Positions 15,500 through 21,263 of a stretch of 21,263 nt of DNA are shown here, piece after piece. The notes under the pieces were generated by a model. It was not told the DNA's origin. It made no database searches and worked only from the letters and a program-made list of their open reading frames with translations. This DNA comes from JBFFXF01 sp041569895 (GTDB lineage Bacteria > Planctomycetota > UBA8108 > JACQVS01), in the NCBI GenBank assembly GCA_041569895.1, contig JBFFXF010000111.1, positions 1 to 21,263 of the forward strand, given 5' to 3'. Made by a program: the position numbers and the translations under genes. How positions within the stretch are numbered: the first letter of the stretch is position 1; each line of letters starts with the position of its first letter.

Positions 15500-17326
15500 T
15501 CACGGCTCGCCGAGCGCGGCCCGGACCTCCTCGAGCTCCTCCGCGAGACGGGTCCACTCCGCCTCCTCGCGCGCGATCAGCTCCTCGAGCTCGCGAATCC
15601 GGGCCTGCTTCTCCGGCGCGGGATCGAGGGGATTCTCGAGGAAGTGCCGGTGGAGCGATTCTCGCTCCCGCTCGTGCGCCGCGACGTTCCGCTCGGCCTC
15701 GGCGACCCCCCGCGTCAGCCTGCCGAGACGCGACCGCAGCTCCTTGCGCTGGTGGTAGTCGGTCGTCCGCGCTCGTGGCTCCTCCGCAGACTTTCCCGTA
15801 TTCGCCGGGCGCTCGGAGTTCGCGGCCGCCGCGATCTCCCTGTCGACCTCGCGCTCGGTGAACGCCACGTAGGCATCGTAGTCGCCTGGATAGAGTGTCA
15901 CGGCGCCGTCCTTGACCTCGACGATGCTCGTGGCGACGAGCTTCACGAAGGTGCGGTCGTGGCTGACGAAGAACATCGTCCCGGCGTGGTTCCGGAGCGC
16001 GTTGCCGAGCGCCTCGACGGTCTCGAAGTCGAGGTGGTTGGTCGGCTCGTCGAGGAGGAGCACCGGCGCGCGGCCGAGGAGGAGCCCGGCGAGATAGACG
16101 CGCGCCCGCTCGCCGCCGCTGAGCACCGAGATCGGCTTCTCGGCGTCGTGCCCGCTGAAGAGAAAGCTGCCCGCCATGTCGAGCACGTCCTGCTCGACGA
16201 GGTCGGAAGCCGCCTGTCGTGAAAGGTACGTCTTGATGTCGAGGTCGTCGTCGAGGGCGGTGAAGACGTGCTGCGCGTAGTAGCCGGCTCGCAGCTCGTG
16301 ACCCCAGCGGTAGCCTCCGGCGAGCGGCGGCAGCTCGCCGGCCATGGTCCTGAGCAGCGTCGTCTTTCCCTGGCCGTTGTCGCCGAGCACCGCCACGCGC
16401 TCGCCGCGCTCGATCTCGAGGTGGATCCCCGTCGCCACGTCGCGGTCCGCGTACCCGATCGCGAGGTCCTCGCAACGCAATGCGATCCCCTTCTTCGGCT
16501 CGATCGGCGGGATCTTGATGCGCGCCGTCTTCATCGGGTGCTCGACCTCGATGGTCTTCAGCCGCTCCATCTGCTTGAGCTTCGACTGCGCTCGAGACGC
16601 GGTCGAGGCGCGCACACGGTAGCGATCGACGAAGCGTTGCAGGTGCCTCCGCTGCGCCTCGATGTTCCGGTTGTGGCGCAGCGTCTGCTCCAGCTGCTCC
16701 TCGCGGTACTCGAGGTACGCCTCGACGTCGCCCGGAAAGAGGAACAGCCGTCCGCGCTCGACTTCGAGCGTCTTGTCGCAGGTCCGCTTGAGGAACTCGC
16801 GGTCGTGCGAGACCACCAGGTAGCCCCCGTTGAAGTCGGCGAGGAAGCGCTCGAGGAGCAGCAGCGTGCGCAGGTCGAGGTAGTTCGTCGGCTCGTCGAG
16901 GACGAGGAAGTTGGGGTCCCTGAGCAGCATCGACACGAGCTTGCAGCGCGTCTGGTAGCCGCCGGGAAGCGAGGCGACCTCCGCCTCGAGCAGGTCGCTC
17001 TGGAGCTGGAACCGGGCCGCCACGCGCGCGCATTTCCACTCCTCGGCGCCGGAGTGCCGCATCAGGAAGGGCAGCACGCGCTCGTTCCTCTCGAACGGGC
17101 TGTGCTGCTCGAGGTAGCCGAGACGCAGCCGGGCGACGCGCGCGATGGCGCCGTCGTCGGGAGCCTCCAGTCCGAGGATGAGCCGGCAGAGCGTCGACTT
17201 CCCCGCGCCGTTGCGTCCGATGACGCCGACGCGGTCGCGAGCCGCGAGGTCGACGGCGGCGCCGTCGAAGAGCACGGTCTCGCCGTAGCTCAGGTGGAGG
17301 TTGTCGATCCGGATCACGGTGGACAT
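15500..17326 (-). CDS. ABC-F family ATPase (ribosome-associated type)
   Basis: This 608-residue soluble protein has two ATP-binding domains and no membrane segment, the ABC-F layout (EttA/Uup/YheS/YbiT relatives) that acts on ribosomes. Domain 1 has Walker A GRNGAGKST (37-45), an altered signature LPGGYQTR (120-127) and Walker B LVLDEPTNYLD (141-151). The charged linker between domains (about 205-265) is the region that reaches toward the peptidyl transferase centre in this family. Domain 2 has Walker A GDNGQGKTT (315-323), signature LSGGERAR (402-409) and LLLDEPTNHLD (423-433). A Glu/Arg-rich coiled coil at about 510-600 resembles the C-terminal extension of Uup-like members. The subgroup cannot be fixed by eye, so no symbol is given. 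The start at 17326 lacks a strong ribosome binding site. It is divergent from the Nramp-type gene and upstream of the HEAT/VWA gene. Confidence 0.93.
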   Translation of the reverse strand: MSTVIRIDNLHLSYGETVLFDGAAVDLAARDRVGVIGRNGAGKSTLCRLILGLEAPDDGAIARVARLRLGYLEQHSPFERNERVLPFLMRHSGAEEWKCARVAARFQLQSDLLEAEVASLPGGYQTRCKLVSMLLRDPNFLVLDEPTNYLDLRTLLLLERFLADFNGGYLVVSHDREFLKRTCDKTLEVERGRLFLFPGDVEAYLEYREEQLEQTLRHNRNIEAQRRHLQRFVDRYRVRASTASRAQSKLKQMERLKTIEVEHPMKTARIKIPPIEPKKGIALRCEDLAIGYADRDVATGIHLEIERGERVAVLGDNGQGKTTLLRTMAGELPPLAGGYRWGHELRAGYYAQHVFTALDDDLDIKTYLSRQAASDLVEQDVLDMAGSFLFSGHDAEKPISVLSGGERARVYLAGLLLGRAPVLLLDEPTNHLDFETVEALGNALRNHAGTMFFVSHDRTFVKLVATSIVEVKDGAVTLYPGDYDAYVAFTEREVDREIAAAANSERPANTGKSAEEPRARTTDYHQRKELRSRLGRLTRGVAEAERNVAAHERERESLHRHFLENPLDPAPEKQARIRELEELIAREEAEWTRLAEELEEVRAALGEP

Positions 17327-17364
17327 CGGTTCGACGAGGATACCCGAAGGCGCGCGTCGTGGCG

Positions 17365-17394
17365 CTGTCCTTTCGTCGCCGGGATCGCTATAAT
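17365..17394 (+). promoter_or_regulatory. Probable promoter of the Nramp-type gene
   Basis: A perfect TATAAT lies at 17389-17394, with a weak -35 match (CTGTCC, 17365-17370) 18 bases upstream. A transcript would start near 17401, about 57 bases before the ATG at 17458. It sits in the 131-bp gap shared with the divergent ABC-F gene. Confidence 0.5.
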
Positions 17395-17457
17395 CCGCGG
17401 TTCACGCCCTCCGCGCCGGCGGCAGACCGGCGACGCCGTGACCGAGAGAACCGAGCC

Positions 17458-18990
17458 ATGACCGAGTCCCCGCGACAGTCCGAGCCCGACACGGTTCCGG
17501 AGGAGCCGGTTCCCGACGATGTCCTCCCGCACGGCGCGCTGCCGCCGATGACCTACCGCGACCTGCCGGAAGCGATCCCGGTCCGCAAGATGATCGGCCC
17601 GAGCATCATCCTCGCCGGGCTCGCTCTCGGCAGCGGCGAGTTCATCCTCTGGCCCTACATCACCTACAAGACGCAGTTCGTGTTCTTCTGGGCGTGCCTG
17701 CTCGGCGTCACGACGCAGTACTTCCTCAACATGGAGATCACGCGCTGGAGCCTCGCGACCGGCGAGAGCGCCATCACCGGGTTCGCTCGGCTGAGCCGTC
17801 ACTGGGCGTGGATCTTCCTGGCCCTCAATATCCTGCCGCACATGATTCCGGCCTGGTCGAAGGGCGCGGCGCAGGTCGTCAGCTGGTTGATCTGGGGCGC
17901 CGAGTTCGACGAGGCGGGCAACGTGCAGAGCCCGTGGGTCAACGAGCTGTCGATCGCGGGGCTGCTCTTCTGCGGCATCGTGCTGACGGCGGGGAAAGTC
18001 GTCTACGAGACGGTCGAGCGCATCCAGCTCGTGCTGGTCTCGCTGATCATGCTGCTCGTCGTCGTCCTCGCCGTCTGGCTGGTCCGCGCGGACAGCGTCG
18101 TCGCGCAACTCGAGGGAGCCGTCAACTTCGGCGGCATGCCGGAGGGCCTCGATCCGATACTGCTCCTCGGCGCGCTCGCCTTCGCCGGCGCCGGCGGGAC
18201 GCTCAACCTCTCGCAGAGCAACTACGTCAAGGACAAGGGCTACGGCATGGGCCGGTTCATCGGCCGCATCACGAGTCCGATCACCGGCCAGGAGGAGGCG
18301 ATCTCCGAGATCGGCTACCACTTCCGGCACACTCCCGAGAACCTCTCGCGCTGGCGGCGCTGGTGGCGCGCCGCGGGCACGGAGCACTTCCTGAGCTTCT
18401 TCGTGACGTGCGCGGCGTGCCTGGTGCTGCTGACTCTGATCAGTCACAGCATCTTTTACACCCCCGAGGGCACGCTGGAGGCGGGCGCGGACCGGTACGG
18501 CAAGGACATGAACTTCATCTGGGGCGAGGCCGTCGAGCTGGGCAACCGTGTCGGTCCGGCGGTGAAGATCCTCTTTCTGATCATGGGCGTGGCGATTCTC
18601 CTGACCACCGAATTCGGCGTCCTCGACGCGTCGAGCCGCGTGTCGACCGACGTCGTCAAGGTCAACTGGCTGCGCGACAACGAGCGCTGGAGCGAGAGCA
18701 AGCTGTACTATATCTTTCTGTGGACGACGATCCTGGTCGGCATCGCCATTCTGCTGATCGGCGAGGAGCGCGCGCAGGCGCTGACGCTCTTCAAGTTCAC
18801 GTCGGCGATGAACGGCGGCGTGATGTTCATTTATTCGTGCACGCTGCTGTACCTGAATCGCTTCAAGCTGCCGGCGGCGATCCGCATGAAGCCCTGGAGG
18901 ACGATGATCATGATCTGGTCGGTCTTCTTTTTCGGCTACTTCGCGGTGCGGAGCTCGATCCACATCGCCGGCGAGCTGTTCTCGGGATGA
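17458..18990 (+). CDS. Nramp-related divalent-metal transporter, divergent
   Basis: This 510-residue integral membrane protein has about eleven hydrophobic segments and resembles bacterial Nramp-family carriers, which move Mn2+, Fe2+ or related ions with protons in the LeuT fold. The start at 17458 is preceded by GAGAGA, whereas the in-frame ATG at 17359 gives an Arg-rich lead that overlaps the promoter. Residues 1-45 are a cytoplasmic Pro/Glu-rich tail. The first membrane helix reads GPSIILAGLALGSGEFILWP (47-66), where canonical Nramps have DPGN. The sixth-helix region AFAGAGGTLNLSQSNYVKDK (241-260) lacks the canonical MPH. The usual metal-binding Asp, Asn and Met therefore appear replaced, so the substrate may differ (for example Mg2+ or a non-metal). 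It is followed by the enolase-superfamily gene on the same strand, 135 bp away. The superfamily call is good; the substrate is unknown. Confidence 0.78.
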   Translation: MTESPRQSEPDTVPEEPVPDDVLPHGALPPMTYRDLPEAIPVRKMIGPSIILAGLALGSGEFILWPYITYKTQFVFFWACLLGVTTQYFLNMEITRWSLATGESAITGFARLSRHWAWIFLALNILPHMIPAWSKGAAQVVSWLIWGAEFDEAGNVQSPWVNELSIAGLLFCGIVLTAGKVVYETVERIQLVLVSLIMLLVVVLAVWLVRADSVVAQLEGAVNFGGMPEGLDPILLLGALAFAGAGGTLNLSQSNYVKDKGYGMGRFIGRITSPITGQEEAISEIGYHFRHTPENLSRWRRWWRAAGTEHFLSFFVTCAACLVLLTLISHSIFYTPEGTLEAGADRYGKDMNFIWGEAVELGNRVGPAVKILFLIMGVAILLTTEFGVLDASSRVSTDVVKVNWLRDNERWSESKLYYIFLWTTILVGIAILLIGEERAQALTLFKFTSAMNGGVMFIYSCTLLYLNRFKLPAAIRMKPWRTMIMIWSVFFFGYFAVRSSIHIAGELFSG

Positions 18991-19023
18991 TCACACGGAA
19001 ATGATGACGAACCGCCTCTCCCG

Positions 19024-19080
19024 TACACGTTCCCGTTCCCGCTCCCGTCCCCGTCCCCGCACCGAGAACGGGAACGGACG
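19024..19080. repeat. CGTTCC/CGTCCC hexamer tract with an 11-bp hairpin
   Basis: Six hexamers of type CGTTCC, CGCTCC, CGTCCC lie in the gap after the Nramp-type gene. The arms CGTTCCCGTTC (19028-19038) and GAACGGGAACG (19066-19076) are exact reverse complements, so the transcript can fold back. There is no T-run, so terminator function is uncertain. Confidence 0.7.
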
Positions 19081-19125
19081 GGCGCAGACCACTCCGCAAT
19101 CGTCGCGTCCCGCACCTGACGCCGC

Positions 19126-20238
19126 ATGAAAATCAGCAGCATCTCGACTTACCGCGTCGACCTCCCGCTCCACGAGGGCAGCTACAAGTGGTCCGGCGGA
19201 AAGTCGGTGTCGGTCTTCGACAGCACCATCGTCCGCGTCGAGACCGACGCCGGCGTCACCGGGCACGGCGAGGTGTGCCCCCTCGGGCCGTTCTACCTCC
19301 CCGCGTACGCCGAGGGCGCGCGGACCGGCATCGCCGAGCTGGCCCCGCACCTGATCGGCGAGGATCCGACGCGCATCGGGTTCCTCGATCGTCTGATGGA
19401 CCGGGCGCTCAAGGGACACCCCTACGTCAAGTCGGCGATCGACATCGCGTGCTGGGACATCCTCGGCCAGGTGGCGGGGCTGCCGGTCTGCACGCTGCTC
19501 GGCGGGCGCCACGGCGATGATTTCCCGCTCTACCGCGCGATCTCGCAGGAGTCACCGGAAGCGATGGCGAAGAGAGTCGCCGGCTACCGGGCCGATGGCT
19601 ACCGCAAGTTCCAGCTCAAGGTGGGCGGCGATCCCGACGTCGACATCGAGCGCATCCGTTCGGTGGCCGCGCTGATGGAGCGGGGCGACGTGCTGATCGC
19701 CGACGCGAACACCGGCTGGCTGAAGCACCAGGCGCTGCGCGTCGTGCGCGCGGTCCGCGACGTCGACGTCTACATCGAGCAGCCGTGCGCGACGTACGAG
19801 GAGTGCCTCGCCGTGCGCGCCCACACCGACCATCCGTTCGTGCTCGACGAGTCGATCGACGGCCTCGACGTCCTCCTCCGAGGCCACGCCGACCAGGCGA
19901 TGGACTGCGTCAACATCAAGCTCTCGAAGCTCGGCGGACTGACGCGAGCCCGACAGGCGCGCGACCTCTGCGTGTCGCTCGGAATCGGCGTCACCATCGA
20001 GGACAGCTGGGGCGGCGACATCACCACCGCCGCGATCGCCCACCTCGCCCACAGCACCCCACCGGAGATCCTCTTCACCGCCACCGACTTCAACAGCTAC
20101 GTCACGGTGAGCACGGCGGAAGGCGCCCCGAAGCGAGAGCACGGCCGGATGAGGGCATCGGAGGCGCCGGGTCTGGGAGTGACACCGAGACTGGACGTGC
20201 TGGGGAAGCCGGTGGCGAGAACCGATCGCCCCGCGTGA
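19126..20238 (+). CDS. Mandelate racemase/muconate lactonizing enzyme family protein, hydroxyproline-type
   Basis: This 370-residue protein is a complete enolase-superfamily enzyme: an N-terminal capping domain (about 1-125), then a modified TIM barrel. Catalytic features are the pair K165 (KFQLK, 161-165) and K265 (NIKLSK), on opposite faces of the active site. The Mg2+ ligands are D193 (ADANTGW), E218 (IEQP) and D241 (LDES). The spacing of the two lysines and stretches such as YIEQPCATYEEC, LGGLTRARQARDLCV and IEDSWGGDITTAAIAHLA resemble 4-hydroxyproline-betaine 2-epimerase and cis-3-hydroxy-L-proline dehydratase. Two lysines fit racemisation/epimerisation or syn-elimination. The exact substrate cannot be fixed by eye, and no other hydroxyproline catabolic gene is in the window. 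The ATG lacks a clear ribosome binding site. The C-terminal tail after about 345 is variable and basic. Confidence 0.88.
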   Translation: MKISSISTYRVDLPLHEGSYKWSGGKSVSVFDSTIVRVETDAGVTGHGEVCPLGPFYLPAYAEGARTGIAELAPHLIGEDPTRIGFLDRLMDRALKGHPYVKSAIDIACWDILGQVAGLPVCTLLGGRHGDDFPLYRAISQESPEAMAKRVAGYRADGYRKFQLKVGGDPDVDIERIRSVAALMERGDVLIADANTGWLKHQALRVVRAVRDVDVYIEQPCATYEECLAVRAHTDHPFVLDESIDGLDVLLRGHADQAMDCVNIKLSKLGGLTRARQARDLCVSLGIGVTIEDSWGGDITTAAIAHLAHSTPPEILFTATDFNSYVTVSTAEGAPKREHGRMRASEAPGLGVTPRLDVLGKPVARTDRPA

Positions 20239-20310
20239 CGGTCCCGGTCCCCGTCCCGAGTGGATTGCTCGACTTCGCCCGCGGGACTCTGACGGCAGGG
20301 AAGCGCGGCA

Positions 20311-20342
20311 AGGAAGGCAGGAAGAGCAGGAAGGCAGGAAAC
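20311..20342. repeat. Left inverted end of a 270-bp element
   Basis: Two copies of AGGAAGGCAGGAA (20311-20323, 20328-20340) are separated by GAGC. This 32-base end is the reverse complement of 20549-20580, except for about three bases in the spacer. The inner 16 bases (20327-20342) match exactly. Confidence 0.8.
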
Positions 20343-20411
20343 AAGTCCGGGGGTGACTTGTGAGCTCTGTCGAGCTCGAAGAGCCGTCGAGAAACGAGAG
20401 TTGATTACGAT

Positions 20412-20458
20412 GTGAATCACAGAGGCGCGGCGCTGCGCCAGCGCAGCGCCGCGTGAGA
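20412..20458. repeat. Intergenic hairpin repeat, copy B
   Basis: It begins GTGAATCACAGAGGCGCGGC and ends GCGCAGCGCCGCGTGAGA, matching copy A at 4272-4317. The centre is a perfect inverted repeat: CGCGGCGCTGCGC (20426-20438), CA, GCGCAGCGCCGCG (20441-20453). The 13-bp GC stem would be very stable in DNA cruciform or RNA form. Copy A has kept only 7 bp of this stem. Confidence 0.85.
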
Positions 20459-20548
20459 GTATCTGCAAGGGATCAGCTAAGGCCTGGCCTCTCGACTCCG
20501 TTCGAGGGGCGGGCGAGGCTCACGAAGCCCAACCCCATCAACCCCTCC

Positions 20549-20580
20549 GTTTCCTGCCTTCCTGAGTTTCCTGCCTTCCT
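20549..20580. repeat. Right inverted end of a 270-bp element
   Basis: Two copies of TTCCTGCCTTCCT (20551-20563, 20568-20580) are separated by GAGT, the mirror of 20311-20342. No target-site duplication is visible outside the two ends. Confidence 0.8.
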
Positions 20581-20647
20581 ACTGAATCGTCTGACAGCAG
20601 GTCTCCGGAGTCAAACTCCCTGCCCGATCCTGACCGTGCGCCGCGCC

Positions 20648-21263
20648 TCAATACCGATAAAACTCCGGCTTGTACGGTCCCGCCACCGGGATGCCGAGGT
20701 ACTCCGCCTGCTTCTCCGAGAGCTTCGTGAGCTTGACGCCGAGCTTGTCGAGGTGGAGGCGCGCGACCTCCTCGTCGAGCTTTTTCGGCAGCATGTGGAC
20801 GCCGATCGGGTAGCAGTCGGGGTTCTTCCAGAGCTCGATCTGGGCGACGACCTGGTTGGTGAACGAGTTCGACATCACGAAGCTCGGGTGTCCGGTCGCG
20901 CAGCCGAGGTTGACCAGTCGGCCCTCGGCGAGCACGATCAGGCCGCGGCCGTCGGGGAACACCCAGCGGTCGACCTGGTCCTTGATGGTCGTCTTCTTCG
21001 CGCCGGATTTCGACTCGAGCCACGCCATGTCGATCTCGATGTCGAAGTGGCCGATGTTGCAGACGATGGCGTTGTTCTTCATGCGCTCCATGTGAGCGCC
21101 GGTGACGACGTCGCAGCACCCGGTGGCGGTCACGAAGATGTCCCCCCGGGGCGCCGCGTCCTCCATGGTGGTCACCTCGTAGCCCTCCATCGCCGCCTGC
21201 AATGCGTTGATCGGGTCGACCTCGGTGATCAGCACGCGGGCGCCGGCGGCGCGCATCGAATGC
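20648..21263 (-). CDS. ahcY: S-adenosylhomocysteinase, C-terminal part (cut by the window edge)
   Basis: The frame stays open through the right edge (residues HSMRAAGARV at the edge), so this is the last roughly 205 residues of a protein normally 430-480 long. The visible part covers the second half of the NAD-binding domain and the C-terminal dimerisation tail. Diagnostic stretches are ITEVDPINALQAAMEGYEV, NAIVCNIGHFDIEID, EGRLVNLGCATGHPSFVMSN and the terminal KPEFYRY, whose Lys-Tyr contribute to the NAD site of the partner subunit. The enzyme reversibly splits S-adenosylhomocysteine into adenosine and homocysteine in the methylation cycle. The ATG at 21256 is internal and not the true start. 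The call is certain; regulation lies outside the window. Confidence 0.97.
   Translation of the reverse strand, partial: HSMRAAGARVLITEVDPINALQAAMEGYEVTTMEDAAPRGDIFVTATGCCDVVTGAHMERMKNNAIVCNIGHFDIEIDMAWLESKSGAKKTTIKDQVDRWVFPDGRGLIVLAEGRLVNLGCATGHPSFVMSNSFTNQVVAQIELWKNPDCYPIGVHMLPKKLDEEVARLHLDKLGVKLTKLSEKQAEYLGIPVAGPYKPEFYRY

Larger units (their letters stand above)
20239..20647. other. Non-coding region between convergent genes
   Basis: No gene is supported in these 409 bases. They contain a short GGTCCC/CGTCCC stretch at 20242-20259 and a 270-bp segment bounded by inverted repeats (20311-20580) with a strong central stem. A weak 5-bp stem (GGAGT / ACTCC) lies at 20607-20619. No T-rich terminator is seen for either flanking gene. 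Confidence 0.6.

Overview
The window is about 21 kb of very GC-rich bacterial chromosome, with strong G/C preference at third codon positions. It carries ten protein-coding genes, one of them cut by the right edge. The mix suggests a Planctomycetota-like or related environmental lineage: a giant cohesin/dockerin/FG-GAP lipoprotein, a HEAT-repeat plus von Willebrand A protein, a GldA/F/G-type ABC system, a long type-2 PyrF and a divergent Nramp-type transporter. No rRNA, tRNA or other taxonomic marker is present, so the phylum is an inference from gene content only.

Layout. (1) 188-6019, plus strand: a four-gene operon encoding an ABC ATPase (GldA-like), an ABC-2 permease (GldF-like), a GldG-like membrane-anchored auxiliary protein, and a DUF4340-type membrane-anchored protein fused at its C-terminus to a complete parvulin (PpiC) domain. 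(2) 6020-6598: a non-coding stretch with palindromes, a short tandem repeat and a minus-strand intrinsic terminator. (3) 6599-10615, minus strand: a roughly 1338-residue lipoprotein with two Ig-like domains, an FG-GAP region, four cohesin-like repeats and a terminal dockerin. (4) 10616-11179: a divergent regulatory region with a good sigma70-like promoter firing rightward. (5) 11180-13230, plus strand: an unrecognised helical protein whose stop overlaps the GTG start of pyrF. (6) 13231-13533: three consecutive hexanucleotide-periodic repeat tracts between convergent genes. (7) 17326-13534, minus strand: an ABC-F ATPase followed by the HEAT/VWA protein. (8) 17458-20238, plus strand: an Nramp-related transporter, then an enolase-superfamily enzyme resembling hydroxyproline-betaine epimerase / cis-3-hydroxyproline dehydratase. 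(9) 20239-20647: a non-coding segment that looks like a 270-bp element with 32-bp imperfect inverted ends around a perfect 13-bp stem. (10) 20648-21263, minus strand: the C-terminal part of S-adenosylhomocysteinase.

The first operon is a coherent envelope-associated ABC machine. Most other genes are housekeeping or individually placed. I see no CRISPR array, defence island, prophage or integrase, and no convincing multi-gene undescribed system. The most unusual signals are the DUF4340-parvulin fusion, the repeated hexanucleotide tracts in intergenic regions, the hairpin-containing repeat shared by two distant intergenic regions, and the small inverted-repeat-bounded element near the right end.
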